64,000 nucleotides of DNA from NCBI RefSeq assembly GCF_000756305.1, contig NZ_JRFE01000024.1, positions 355,621 through 419,620 of the forward strand, in the 5' to 3' direction. The translations under genes and the position numbers were made by a program. Under the pieces are notes generated by a model. It did no database searches. It was not told the DNA's origin and saw only the letters and a program-made list of their open reading frames with translations. Below, in pieces: positions 8,868 through 18,388 of this stretch. This DNA comes from Myxosarcina sp. GI1 (GTDB lineage: Bacteria; Cyanobacteriota; Cyanobacteriia; Cyanobacteriales; Xenococcaceae). Within the stretch, counting starts at the first letter, position 1. Each line of letters begins with the position of its first letter.

Positions 8868-10249
8868 GATTTTACTTGCCGCCAAACACTTGTAAGATTG
8901 TCGTAATAACTGGCGACGATCGCCAGAACAAACCACCATAAAGTACTTATTTGCGGACGGTACCAGACCGTATCGACAATGCCATGAATTGATAATCCTA
9001 CAGTTGCTGCTATGGCTCCAATTAGCCAGAAACCGCTAATATCTCTGCGATCGCGCAAACTAGTAAGCTGACGGATACCGTAACTCAAAGTAATAAAGAG
9101 CAACCACAAAAAACAGCCCAATCCGAAATATCCCATTTCTACCAAATGTTCGAGATAAATCGAGTAAGCACTTAAAGCAGGGTAGCGACTATTCATATAG
9201 CGAGGATAAACCTGATTGAAGGCATCGTGACCTGGACCAATACCAGTGAGGGGATAGTCGCGAATCATTTTAAATACTGCTTCCCAAACGTTGATCCGAA
9301 AATTATTACTGCTATCTTTTCGCCCTGCAAAAATACTGGCAAATCGCAACCTTAAAGTTTCTGAAGATAATATGGCTACGGTTAGCAATCCAGCCAAACT
9401 ACCAAACACCAGTGGCAACAACCAAATTCGCCAAAAGCGAGGTAAATACTGTCGCCACCAATAGTAAAATAACAGCAATACGGTAGCAACTAAAGCCGCC
9501 ATTGCCAGCCAGGCACCCCGACTGTCGGTAAAATACAGACAGGCAGAATTTATCGCCACCATGATTACGGCTAAGGTTTTTTGAATCCAACTCTGCCAGA
9601 CAAATATGGCGGCGATACTAAGAGCGATCGCTGGCAGTAAATATCCCCCCAAAAGATTGGGATTTCCCAAATAGCTATAAACTCTAGTATCGTTGGCTAA
9701 AGCCGAATTAGGGTCATTCCAGGTGGCAAGCTGCACTACGCCAAAAAATTCTTGGCGTACTCCATAGCAACTAACTAGTAGAGCAATTGCCAAAAAGCTA
9801 GTAATTATCCAATTGCTCAAACGAGGGGAGCGTAAAATTCTAGAAGCTAAAGCAAATAAACATAAATACAAAGTTAAAGTAACCCAACCCGAAACTGCTG
9901 CGGATTTGACTGGTGAAAAAGCGGTGGCGATCGTAGCGATACACCAATATAAAAAAACTAGTAAATGTATGGGCGTTATTCCCCATCGCGACTCATCAGA
10001 AACGGTAACTAAAAACCAATAGCCTGCAACAGCAACTAACAGCACCCCAATCAAACCAGTAGAAACAACAGGTGCAAGCAAAAAAAGTATGCTCAATAAG
10101 CAAGCTCCTATTACTTCTGACCATTGGAGTAACCAACTTCCCTGTTTCCAAGCGGAGAACCAACCAACGGAGCGATAGAGATAGCTAGCATCGAGCCATC
10201 GATTAGACTGCGGCTCTAACAAAATAATTTTTTTCCAGTTTGGTATCAC
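8864..10249 (-). CDS. IctB family membrane protein (Wzy/O-antigen ligase fold)
   Basis: 461 residues with about ten to twelve hydrophobic segments. The N terminus contains SVGWFSAWKQGSWLLQWSE, typical of the cyanobacterial IctB family. The large soluble loop INVWEAVFKMIRDYPLTGIGPGH matches the Wzy_C/O-antigen ligase signature. IctB was named as a putative bicarbonate transporter, but the fold is that of glycan ligases and polymerases, so function is uncertain. It overlaps the smpB tail by 4 bp. The kinase-like gene lies 40 bp upstream on the same strand and may be cotranscribed. Confidence 0.88.
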   Translation of the reverse strand: MIPNWKKIILLEPQSNRWLDASYLYRSVGWFSAWKQGSWLLQWSEVIGACLLSILFLLAPVVSTGLIGVLLVAVAGYWFLVTVSDESRWGITPIHLLVFLYWCIATIATAFSPVKSAAVSGWVTLTLYLCLFALASRILRSPRLSNWIITSFLAIALLVSCYGVRQEFFGVVQLATWNDPNSALANDTRVYSYLGNPNLLGGYLLPAIALSIAAIFVWQSWIQKTLAVIMVAINSACLYFTDSRGAWLAMAALVATVLLLFYYWWRQYLPRFWRIWLLPLVFGSLAGLLTVAILSSETLRLRFASIFAGRKDSSNNFRINVWEAVFKMIRDYPLTGIGPGHDAFNQVYPRYMNSRYPALSAYSIYLEHLVEMGYFGLGCFLWLLFITLSYGIRQLTSLRDRRDISGFWLIGAIAATVGLSIHGIVDTVWYRPQISTLWWFVLAIVASYYDNLTSVWRQVKS

Positions 10250-10289
10250 AGAGTCAAAGAATAAAAAATATTGACAAACTAAAGTTATC

Positions 10290-11810
10290 TTAAGCTATAT
10301 TTTGTTCTTCTTGTAACTGGGCTTTAGGTAACTGCAATACATAGCGATAACCAGATTCGGGCGAACCTTGAACGATTACTCTACCTTCATGAAGTTCGAC
10401 TAAATGACAACAGAGTAAAAGTCCTAAAACGTCGCGAGGAATTTTTTCCTCGTCGCGATCGCTAGATTTTCCATCTTTAATGGCACTCATTAGAGCTGAA
10501 GAAGTCAGCAATTTGTTGCCTAACATTATGTCGCTCGTACCAAAATTAAAGTTGTTTTCTATGTTGGCTGCTTCAATTGCCAGAGCTTTGGAAACCGATT
10601 GAGAATAAAGTTCTATGGAGGTCAAACCGTCTCCCAACCAGGGATGGGTAATCCAAACGGCAATATTTAAAGCCCGCTCGCGCCGAGAAACGTGAACTCT
10701 AACTTCTCCCCCCGCTTCCGACATTTCTAAAACGCCATTTATTAAATAATAAAGTGCTTGTTTGACCTTATCTTTGTCTAAATGCCAGATACGATTTCCA
10801 GGCTCGACAGAGAGACGTAGAGATTGCTGTTGCTGTTTGGCTTTATCACTCAAACTATTAATGACCTGCTGGCAGAGCATTTCAATATCAATTGAAGTAG
10901 TATTGAGCTCTAATTCTCCTTCGCTCAAAACTCCCAGACTGACAATTTCGTCTACCAAAGAAATCAAATTTTGTCCGCTGTTGTGAATGATTTCTAAATA
11001 TTCTCTCTGTTTGACAGTCAAAGAACCATATACTTCTCTACATAAAACGCTAGCCATACCAATTACAGAAGTCAACGGAGTTCTCAATTCTTGAGTAAGC
11101 TGCGCTAATAGCTTGGCTTTGACTGGATGTGCGGCAACTGCTTCGGTAGCAACCGAGATAGATTCTTCAATGGCGTTGGTAGTAGCTAACAAATTTGCTT
11201 GCTGTGGTTTTACCGACGATGTAGCTACTAAATTGAGGGCTGGTTCTCGTTGCCAGACAATAGCGCGATCGCGCTCGAACTCTCGCAAACACCAACGTGC
11301 AGTTAGAGCTAGAAAATCAACTTCTTTTTGGCTGAATTGTCTGGGATGTAAATCCATAACTTCGAGACTGCCAAGACAAATTCCTTCAGTACTTATCAAG
11401 GGTACTCCCAAATAAGCTCGAATACCGTAATGTTGCGCTAGCAAACTTTTGGCAAAAACTATCTCAGTTAAAGTATCGTCGATGATTAGAGGTTGTTGGC
11501 TATCAACTACATAAGTACTAAAAGATTCTCTAAGTGCCATTTTTCTTTGCGACGCAAGCTGATTCATCAAACCTATGGATGACAAACCAACTGCGGATTT
11601 AAAACGTAATTCGTCTTCTACTACCAAACTAAGAATACAAATCGGAGTTTCCAAAAATGCCGAAGCGGTTTGAGTTGCTTCTTCAAAAACGGGAACTAAT
11701 TCTGATGACAATAAACCGAGTCGCTCTAGAATTTTGGCTCTTTGCTGTTCTCTGACAATGGGAGTTAGACCATCCAAACGGCAAAAAAGTCGGTTTTTTG
11801 GCTTGGTCAT
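10290..11810 (-). CDS. GAF-domain histidine-kinase-like protein with a degenerate kinase core
   Basis: 506 residues from the ATG at 11810; a GTG at 11849 would add 13. Residues about 30-185 form a GAF sensor domain (CILSLVVEDELRFKSAVGLS, AYLGVPLISTEGICLGSLEV). A dimerisation/H-box-like segment near 235-285 reads LAQLTQELRTPLTSVIGMAS; the phospho-accepting His of the usual HELRTPL is Gln (codon CAA at 11091-11093). The N-box lacks its normal Asn, and the G1 region is HPWLGDGL. The C terminus keeps LGLLLCCHLVELHEG, like a G2 region. The protein is probably a pseudokinase that senses via GAF; this is inference. The next gene downstream is of the ictB family. Confidence 0.85.
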   Translation of the reverse strand: MTKPKNRLFCRLDGLTPIVREQQRAKILERLGLLSSELVPVFEEATQTASAFLETPICILSLVVEDELRFKSAVGLSSIGLMNQLASQRKMALRESFSTYVVDSQQPLIIDDTLTEIVFAKSLLAQHYGIRAYLGVPLISTEGICLGSLEVMDLHPRQFSQKEVDFLALTARWCLREFERDRAIVWQREPALNLVATSSVKPQQANLLATTNAIEESISVATEAVAAHPVKAKLLAQLTQELRTPLTSVIGMASVLCREVYGSLTVKQREYLEIIHNSGQNLISLVDEIVSLGVLSEGELELNTTSIDIEMLCQQVINSLSDKAKQQQQSLRLSVEPGNRIWHLDKDKVKQALYYLINGVLEMSEAGGEVRVHVSRRERALNIAVWITHPWLGDGLTSIELYSQSVSKALAIEAANIENNFNFGTSDIMLGNKLLTSSALMSAIKDGKSSDRDEEKIPRDVLGLLLCCHLVELHEGRVIVQGSPESGYRYVLQLPKAQLQEEQNIA

Positions 11811-12183
11811 ATTGTTGTTGACTCTCAACCCTAAATCTACTGCTTGCACTGCTGTTACTAAATTTCAATCGCTATGGTTAGATTACAATCGTTAAGAAGG
11901 TATTAGGAGGTAACTTTCCCTGACAAGATTTTCTCACTGAAAAAGCTGCTAATACATTCCTACGTCTGCTATCTCTAAAGTTCCCGAAAAACTTTTCAAA
12001 CGAACATTTTTCCTTAAAATTATTGGTGTTTGGTAGACTGACTGCCAAAAAAGTGCTTTAGTTGGGATTTTTGTTGGTAAAAAAGCAGTTTATTCTGTAT
12101 TTTGCAACCGATTGCTTCTCGTTTATTTATCGCTGTAGTCGAGCTTTTAAAATTTCTCTAACCGAAGATATGTTGTAGCCCGG
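11811..12183. other. Intergenic region between the kinase-like gene and gun4
   Basis: About 370 bp between two minus-strand genes. I see no convincing gene, hairpin terminator or repeat. It must hold the promoter of the kinase-like gene. Confidence 0.4.
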
Positions 12184-12879
12184 TCAAACAGATGTTTGAG
12201 TCCAGACGGGGTGAGAGAAAATAGAGGCAATAACTCTGACACCTCTAAGCTGGTTTGATAGAGGCAAATGACCTTCAGGAGCAGACAAATCCCAGGTGAA
12301 TTCTTGAGGGTAGCGAGTCCAATTACCACTTGTTTTCCAGCCAATTCGCTGCCACAAACGGTCGAAATCTTTACCAACAGACAACCAAATTTTCCTTTGT
12401 ACGGAGAAACCAAATTTTCCTTCGGAATACAATAGCCAAAGACGATTTATAGTCTCCAGGTCGCTGGCAGGAAAATTATCGACTTCGCTAAAATACAGCC
12501 ATCCACGTTGCTGTGCCGCCGTTCCTGCTAGTTCGCAGAGCTTTTGTCGGGTTAAAGTATCGGCACTTTTAAAATCTTGCTTTGCCAATAACTCCTGTAC
12601 GCTTTGATAATCAACGTCACGCTGCGAGTTCGGGGTAATAATACCATCGGGAAATCTGGTCTGCAAAAACTCTCTAGTTTTAGGAGTATCTGCCCGATAT
12701 AAAGCTTGATAGGCTTTTGCCAATGCTAGATTGGGCTGTCGATCGCGACGGGAATCCATCCATTCCATCAGGGCTTCTAAACCCGTTTCTCCTGTAGCGA
12801 CTAGCTTGGGAATAACCTGTAGCTGGTTTTTCTCTGATGGCGATCGCAGTTGAGTCTCAAGCTCGTATTTTTCTTCCAT
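12184..12879 (-). CDS. gun4: GUN4 domain protein, magnesium chelatase activator
   Basis: 231 residues from the ATG at 12879, close to cyanobacterial GUN4. Residues 1-80 form a helical HEAT-like bundle (LRSPSEKNQLQVIPKL, TGETGLEALMEWMDSRR). Residues about 85-225 form the GUN4 core: YQSVQELLAKQDFKSADTLTRQKL, LYFSEVDNFPASDLETINRLW, GKFGFSVQRKIWLSVGKDFDRL and WTRYPQEFTWDLSAPEGHLPL. GUN4 binds protoporphyrin and Mg-protoporphyrin and stimulates Mg-chelatase, whose ChlH subunit is encoded at 61 kb in this window. Single-gene unit; the start agrees with the family. Confidence 0.92.
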   Translation of the reverse strand: MEEKYELETQLRSPSEKNQLQVIPKLVATGETGLEALMEWMDSRRDRQPNLALAKAYQALYRADTPKTREFLQTRFPDGIITPNSQRDVDYQSVQELLAKQDFKSADTLTRQKLCELAGTAAQQRGWLYFSEVDNFPASDLETINRLWLLYSEGKFGFSVQRKIWLSVGKDFDRLWQRIGWKTSGNWTRYPQEFTWDLSAPEGHLPLSNQLRGVRVIASIFSHPVWTQTSV

Positions 12880-13339
12880 ATAATTTGACTTTGGCAGCAA
12901 CTAGTCTTAAATTTCGAGTTCTAAACGGTTCTTAGAGCGAAGACGCGACTGTTTTGATTTTGCCTATCCTCCAGAAACTCTGACTGCGGAAGGAGAAGGA
13001 AATTTAAATGCTCGAACGGTGTTCGATCTCCAAGAGATTGGTTTTCCGCTATCAAACGACAGAGTAATCTGTAACTTACACAGTCGAATCTAAGCTATAG
13101 TTAGAGCGGACACTGAGTGTTTGTACTTAGTGTTCTGTGGCAACAATAATATCACGATCTGACCCCGTCTTATACCTAAAATATTTGTGTTGATGGTAAA
13201 AAAAATCACTATTAGTTCTTACCGTTCGATTTATTAATTGAAAAAGCTTGACTGTAGCTATAATATTTTGTTTGCTGAAGTTAAGTAAATATTGTTCGAG
13301 TTACTATACTCTAGCTACTTTATTCGATCGACTCAACCT
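12880..13339. other. Intergenic region between gun4 and icd, with a possible gene fragment
   Basis: 460 bp between divergent genes. On the + strand, 12905-13093 can be read without a stop for about 60 codons and contains FDFAYPPETLTAEGEGNLNA, which has coding-like composition but no ATG, GTG or TTG start. It may be a gene remnant. The rest is A+T-rich and holds the icd and gun4 promoters. Confidence 0.3.
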
Positions 13340-14764
13340 ATGTACGAAAAACTCACTCCACCTACCACTGGCTCGAAAATTAATATTCAAGATGGAAAAC
13401 CAGTAGTTCCTGACAATCCAATTATTCCCTTTATTCGCGGCGATGGTACGGGGGTAGACATTTGGCCTGCAACCCAAACTGTTCTTGATGCTGCGGTAAA
13501 AGCAGCTTATGGCGATCGCCGCAAGATCGAGTGGTTTAAAATTTATGCTGGAGATGAAGCTTGCGATCGCTACGGCACCTATCAGTATTTACCAGAAGAT
13601 ACCCTAAAAGCCATAAAAGAGTATGGAATCGCTATTAAAGGTCCGTTAACTACACCTGTAGGTGGTGGTATTCGCTCGCTTAACGTTGCTCTGAGACAAA
13701 TTTTTCAACTATACGCCTGCGTACGTCCCTGTAGATATTATCAAGGCACTCCTTCTCCTCATAAATATCCAGAAAAGTTAGATATCATAGTCTATCGCGA
13801 AAATACTGAAGATATTTATTTGGGAATTGAATGGAAAAAAGGTGATGAAATTGGCAAGCGACTGCTCGATTTACTCAACAATGAATTAATTCCTGCTACC
13901 CCCGAACATGGCAAAAAACAAATTCCTCAAGATGCTGGAATAGGCATTAAGCCAATCAGCAAAACTGGTTCGCAACGTTTGGTTCGTCGTGCTATCCAAC
14001 ATGCTTTGCAGCTGCCGCCAGCTAAACAGCAGGTAACTTTGGTGCATAAAGGTAATATTATGAAATATACCGAAGGTGCGTTTCGCGACTGGGGTTACGA
14101 ACTGGCTAAAATCGAATTTCGTAGCGAATGCGTGACCGAGCGGGAATCGTGGATTCTTAGCAATCGCGAACGAGATCCCGAAATTAGTGTAGACGACAAT
14201 GCTCGTAAACTCGAACCAGGCTATGATGCTCTAACACCAGAAAAACAAGAAGAAATTCGCCAGGAAGTTGTTACAGTATTAGATTCAATTTGGCATAGTC
14301 ATGGTTCGGGACAATGGCGTAACAAAGTTATGGTCAACGATCGCATTGCCGATAGTATTTTTCAGCAAATTCAAACCAGACCCGATGAGTATTCGATACT
14401 CGCTACGATGAATCTTAATGGAGACTATCTTTCTGATGCGGCAGCAGCAATTGTCGGAGGTTTGGGCATGAGTCCTGGAGCTAATATCGGCGATAATTGT
14501 GCGATTTTTGAAGCTACTCACGGCACAGCACCAAAACACGCTGGTTTGGATCGGATCAATCCTGGTTCGGTAATTTTATCTGGGGTAATGATGCTTGAGT
14601 ATATGGGCTGGCAAGAAGCAGCAGACTTAATTCAGCAAGGTATGGGTGAGGCGATCGCCAAACGGCAAGTGACCTACGATTTGGCCAGAATGATGACTCC
14701 AGAAGTAGAACATCCGCTTAAATGTTCGGAGTTTGCCAAAGCCATTGTTGAAAACTTCAGCTAA
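13340..14764 (+). CDS. icd: NADP-dependent isocitrate dehydrogenase
   Basis: 474 residues from the ATG at 13340 ([14 protein letters not shown]), the standard cyanobacterial length; a TTG frame opening further upstream is not needed. Signatures include [36 protein letters not shown] with the substrate-binding Ser and Arg residues, [14 protein letters not shown], the Lys-containing [20 protein letters not shown], and [19 protein letters not shown]. It oxidatively decarboxylates isocitrate to 2-oxoglutarate, the carbon skeleton for ammonium assimilation and the signal for NtcA and PII. I did not find a clear NtcA box by eye. Confidence 0.97.
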   Translation: MYEKLTPPTTGSKINIQDGKPVVPDNPIIPFIRGDGTGVDIWPATQTVLDAAVKAAYGDRRKIEWFKIYAGDEACDRYGTYQYLPEDTLKAIKEYGIAIKGPLTTPVGGGIRSLNVALRQIFQLYACVRPCRYYQGTPSPHKYPEKLDIIVYRENTEDIYLGIEWKKGDEIGKRLLDLLNNELIPATPEHGKKQIPQDAGIGIKPISKTGSQRLVRRAIQHALQLPPAKQQVTLVHKGNIMKYTEGAFRDWGYELAKIEFRSECVTERESWILSNRERDPEISVDDNARKLEPGYDALTPEKQEEIRQEVVTVLDSIWHSHGSGQWRNKVMVNDRIADSIFQQIQTRPDEYSILATMNLNGDYLSDAAAAIVGGLGMSPGANIGDNCAIFEATHGTAPKHAGLDRINPGSVILSGVMMLEYMGWQEAADLIQQGMGEAIAKRQVTYDLARMMTPEVEHPLKCSEFAKAIVENFS

Positions 14765-14919
14765 ATACCAAACTCAACATTTGGTGTTAAGAGTTAGTTA
14801 TTAGTAGTTAGTAGTGCTTATTCAAAATAATTTACTTATTACTTATTACCTATTCTATTAAGTACTACTTTTCTAAAGCTTATCTAACTTGCTACTTGCT
14901 ACTTTTTCAAAACCGACCT

Positions 14920-15645
14920 ATGACAGAAACTATCTTAAAGGTTACTGATGTTTATGCTGGTTATATCAAAGATTTAAATATACTTCAGGGTATTAATTTC
15001 CAAGTTGCACCAGGGGAAATAGTGGCGGTCATCGGACCTAATGGTGCGGGAAAATCTACTCTGGCTAAAGCTATTTTTGGTCTGGTCAAACTCAACCGAG
15101 GTCGAATTACTTTTAAAGGAAAAGATATTACAGGGTTTAAATCAGACCGAATTGTCAAGCGAGGAATGTGCTATGTTCCCCAGTTGTCTAACGTTTTCGC
15201 CTCTCTCTCAGTAGAAGAAAATTTAGAAATGGGGGCATTTATTCGTCGGGGTTCGATTCAGTCACAAAAAAATTCTATTTATAGTATGTTTCCCCGTTTA
15301 GCCGACCGTCGCCGACAAAGAGCGGGAACCCTTTCAGGAGGAGAAAGACAAATGTTGGCTATGGGTAAAGCTTTGATGCTCGACCCAGAGTTACTCCTGT
15401 TAGACGAACCGTCTGCTGCTCTCTCGCCAATTTTAGTCGATGCAGTATTCGAGCAAATTCGAGCTATCAACCAGACTGGAAAGGCAATAGTTTTAGTAGA
15501 GCAAAATGCTAGAAAAGCTTTACTAATGGCAGATCGAGGATATGTTTTAGAAAATGGACGCGATCGCTTTGAAGGCACGGGAGCCAATTTACTCAACGAC
15601 CCGCAGGTAAAAGCACTGTATCTGGGCGCGGGCTACAAAAGTTAA
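14920..15645 (+). CDS. ABC transporter ATP-binding protein, LivF/NatE type
   Basis: 241 residues from the ATG at 14920. Walker A is GPNGAGKST, the signature motif LSGGERQMLAMGKALM, Walker B LLLLDEPSAALSP, and the switch His region is replaced by VLVEQNA as usual in the LivF subfamily. It would energise uptake of branched-chain or neutral amino acids, with a LivG partner and two permeases. None of these partners is nearby, so the subunits must be encoded elsewhere. It is followed 136 bp later by psb30. Confidence 0.9.
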   Translation: MTETILKVTDVYAGYIKDLNILQGINFQVAPGEIVAVIGPNGAGKSTLAKAIFGLVKLNRGRITFKGKDITGFKSDRIVKRGMCYVPQLSNVFASLSVEENLEMGAFIRRGSIQSQKNSIYSMFPRLADRRRQRAGTLSGGERQMLAMGKALMLDPELLLLDEPSAALSPILVDAVFEQIRAINQTGKAIVLVEQNARKALLMADRGYVLENGRDRFEGTGANLLNDPQVKALYLGAGYKS

Positions 15646-15781
15646 GACAGTTGTTAATAAAACTTTATATACTTTTGTATCTTTACTGAAAAAGAGCTAA
15701 TCTTTGCCCTGTATTATAGATTATGTCTCGGTGACAAGAGCATTTTACGAATTTAACTGGGTAAATTTTATAGGAGAAACA

Positions 15782-15922
15782 ATGGATTTTATAACTAACC
15801 TTTTTAGTCCTTTTGGCAATCTTGATTTTAATTTAATCTTTCAACTGATCTGTGTAGCTTTAGTTATGCTTTCAGGACCGATAGTTATATTCTTACTATC
15901 ATTACGCGGTGGCGATATGTAA
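15782..15922 (+). CDS. psb30: Photosystem II protein Psb30 (Ycf12)
   Basis: 46 residues from the ATG at 15782, preceded by AGGAGAAAC, a good ribosome-binding site that decides the start over longer upstream readings. The sequence MDFITNLFSPFGNLDFNLIF followed by one membrane helix and ending IFLLSLRGGDM matches Psb30/Ycf12, a one-helix subunit at the periphery of photosystem II near PsbE/PsbJ that stabilises the complex. The ending RGGDM is diagnostic. It is convergent with eda. Confidence 0.93.
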   Translation: MDFITNLFSPFGNLDFNLIFQLICVALVMLSGPIVIFLLSLRGGDM

Positions 15923-16010
15923 ACCACGCTTGAGGGCAGGAAGGGAAACTTCTCAGTCTGGAGATAGATAAGGTACATAGCCTTCTCGCCACAAAAAAGC
16001 TCTCGCTTTG

Positions 16011-16667
16011 TTAAATCGTGTTGATTTTAGATAGTAAAGTTTGAGTGCGCTGAGTAATTTCCTGCCAATTGCAAGCGGCAACTGCTGTAGGAAGCAACAG
16101 ATCGCTGGAAAGACCTATAGCGATCGCTCCAGCATCTAACATAGCTTTAGCATTGTCAATCGTTACCCCTCCTGTGGGGATAAACTCTATTTGACTCAGC
16201 GGTTGTCGCAAACTTTTTAAATATCTAGCTCCTCCCAAAGCCCGAACGGGGAATACTTTAACTGTGGTCGCTCCTGCTTGCCAGGCAGTAACTATTTCGG
16301 TAGGAGTTAGAACTCCAGGTACTAACGGTATTTGATACTGAAAAATTGAGGTTTTCAAAAGAGTAAGGCTAAAGTGAGGACAAAAAATAAACTGCGCTTC
16401 GGCGGCGATCGCTTCTTGTAGCTGGTCGAGATTCAAAATAGTGCCAGCACCAACAATACAATGAGGTAACTCCGATCTTAGCCGCAAAATTGTGGCTGCT
16501 GGATAGGCACTATTCCAGGTAACTTCAATTAACTTTATTCCCCCGTCGGCAACAGCTTTTGCCATTGCTAAACCGACTTCAATTTTAGGCGAGCGAATTA
16601 CAGCAATGACTCTATTTTGTAAGAGTAGTTGTTGCCACGACTTTGCTACTGAGTTATCAGATTTCAA
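16011..16667 (-). CDS. eda: KDPG/KHG aldolase
   Basis: 218 residues. The start is a TTG at 16667; a stop lies two codons upstream in frame and there is no earlier ATG. Signatures are IAVIRSPKIEVGLAMAKAV, GGIKLIEVTWNSAYP with the catalytic Glu, VGAGTILNLDQL, ATTVKVFPVRALGG with the Schiff-base Lys, and FIPTGGVTIDNAKAMLDAGA. It cleaves 2-keto-3-deoxy-6-phosphogluconate to pyruvate and glyceraldehyde-3-phosphate in the Entner-Doudoroff route, which operates in several cyanobacteria. The edd partner is not in the window. The M48 protease gene lies just upstream on the same strand. Confidence 0.93.
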   Translation of the reverse strand: MKSDNSVAKSWQQLLLQNRVIAVIRSPKIEVGLAMAKAVADGGIKLIEVTWNSAYPAATILRLRSELPHCIVGAGTILNLDQLQEAIAAEAQFIFCPHFSLTLLKTSIFQYQIPLVPGVLTPTEIVTAWQAGATTVKVFPVRALGGARYLKSLRQPLSQIEFIPTGGVTIDNAKAMLDAGAIAIGLSSDLLLPTAVAACNWQEITQRTQTLLSKINTI

Positions 16668-16718
16668 TTCTTAAATTTTGACGAGCATAAACATTAATTA
16701 CAACTTAGCAGAGAGGCT

Positions 16719-17582
16719 TTACAGAGAGCTAATCTGTTGCTGATAAGTACTTTCGCTCAATCCATCTCCCGCATTGGCAGTGGCGGGATCGATTTGCTGC
16801 TGTAATGCCTGAATACGCTCTTTGGTAGCGGGGTGGGTACTTAAAAAACTCGGAACAGAACCGCCTTTTTGTAACAGTTTTTGCATAAAGCCAATCATTC
16901 CCGCAGGGGCATAGCCAGCTTGTTTGAGATTTTCTAAGCCGAGGCGGTCGGCTTCTAGTTCGTCAGAACGACTGTTTGGGCGGCTCACCGCTAGTTCGAC
17001 TCCAATTTGGACGGCTTGGGAACGATCCAACCCTGCTGCGGAGAGCAAACCTTGAGAAACCGCTCTTTGACGCATCTGTTCTACGGCATGACGACCGACA
17101 ATATGACCAATTTCGTGTCCGATAACGCTAGCTAGTTCTGCTTCGTTGTCTGCTGCTAGCATTAAGCCTGTATTAATATAAACAAAGCCTCCCATTGTCG
17201 CAAAAGCGTTGATGCTTTTATCGTTTACTACCTGAAAAGTGTAGGGAAGATCGGGACGTTGGCTAGTTTTTGCCAGCCTTTGCCCGATACTATCGACGTA
17301 GTTATTTATGGCGCGACCGCGGTAGAGTCTGGCTTGACCAGAATTAATTAATTGCTGATTGATTTCTTTACCCAGAGCAACTTCTTGTTTGTCGGAGATG
17401 CTAGATAATTGAATTACCTGGACTCCCCGCAACAGCAACTCTACCCAAGACACCGCATAGCTTGCTTTGATATTGGTCAAACCAATACATAGAGTAAGAA
17501 TTAAAGATACACCAGCGCATAACCAACGCTTTCGATTACGTCTCGAAAAAATAGAAAATTTTTCCAACATATTTGCCAACAA
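16719..17582 (-). CDS. M48 family zinc metallopeptidase (exported/membrane-anchored)
   Basis: 287 residues. After a basic N terminus (FSRRNRKRW), residues 21-45 form a signal peptide or membrane anchor, so the protease faces the periplasm. Zinc motif HEIGH is at 156-160 in ELASVIGHEIGHIVGRHAVEQ; the third ligand is in SDELEADRLGLENL. The topology and the C-terminal STHPATKERIQALQ match the BepA/LoiP-like group of M48 peptidases, which in proteobacteria act in outer-membrane protein quality control. That role here is inference. It lies 52 bp upstream of eda on the same strand. Confidence 0.9.
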   Translation of the reverse strand: MLANMLEKFSIFSRRNRKRWLCAGVSLILTLCIGLTNIKASYAVSWVELLLRGVQVIQLSSISDKQEVALGKEINQQLINSGQARLYRGRAINNYVDSIGQRLAKTSQRPDLPYTFQVVNDKSINAFATMGGFVYINTGLMLAADNEAELASVIGHEIGHIVGRHAVEQMRQRAVSQGLLSAAGLDRSQAVQIGVELAVSRPNSRSDELEADRLGLENLKQAGYAPAGMIGFMQKLLQKGGSVPSFLSTHPATKERIQALQQQIDPATANAGDGLSESTYQQQISSL

Positions 17583-17822
17583 CTATAAAACAAATAATAT
17601 TCCTATTACTTATTATTAGACGCTAGCAAACCTTATTGAGTTGCATTTTCTATTTTTTTGACTTGGTAAGGAGAATAAATTTTAATCTTGATATAATCAT
17701 TCCAATTAATTTTCTTATGGTAGATATGTATTGGGAACAGCTTTAAATATTATTTGCTGCTTGCTACTTTTTCCAAAAATCGTCTGGTTGCTATTGGGAA
17801 TGACTATAAAACTCGACGGGGG

Positions 17823-18176
17823 CTAATCTCGCAAACTTTGATAGCGATAAAAATTAAAGATATCTAACAATACTCCAACTACACCAACAGTCAATCCCAG
17901 AGTAACTATTCCCTGACAAGGGTTTCCACTGCCAAACACAGCTAAGAATTCCAAAATGTGAATAGTTCCCTGACGGAAAACAATTAAGCCTGGAAAATAG
18001 CTAACTAGCGACAAAACTCCCAAAATAGTTCCAATCAAAACTACGGGAGCGGCAAAGCTCATTAACGCCGCTAAAAGCAATGAAACTAAAAAATTAGATG
18101 CTATTCTCACAAAATGTCCTATCAGAATGCAGTAAAGCAAGTATCGTGAGATATTTTTCTTGCCTTTATCCACCAT
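17823..18176 (-). CDS. Hypothetical membrane protein, 117 aa
   Basis: A hydrophobic protein with an N-terminal basic stretch (MVDKGKKNISRY) and about three predicted helices at residues 12-32, 33-60 and 88-107. It ends NFYRYQSLRD. I do not recognise a family. It is transcribed away from rph, whose start is about 210 bp off, and toward the protease gene with a 240-bp gap. The uninterrupted frame and ATG start suggest it is real. Confidence 0.55.
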   Translation of the reverse strand: MVDKGKKNISRYLLYCILIGHFVRIASNFLVSLLLAALMSFAAPVVLIGTILGVLSLVSYFPGLIVFRQGTIHILEFLAVFGSGNPCQGIVTLGLTVGVVGVLLDIFNFYRYQSLRD

Positions 18177-18388
18177 AGACTTAAAATTCGAGTTTAAGGT
18201 AGAATTTCAAAAATCTTAAATTTATATAAAATATCTTGGTTAAGATCGATCGCAATATTAAAGTCTTGAGAGCCAGGTATCCCTTGAAAGTGGGGCAAGA
18301 CAGAGAACTTAGAATTATTAAGACTAAAAAATATTCTCATTATCTGTAATACTTTTAAATGACTATTTTTGGAGAAATGTAAAGTATC

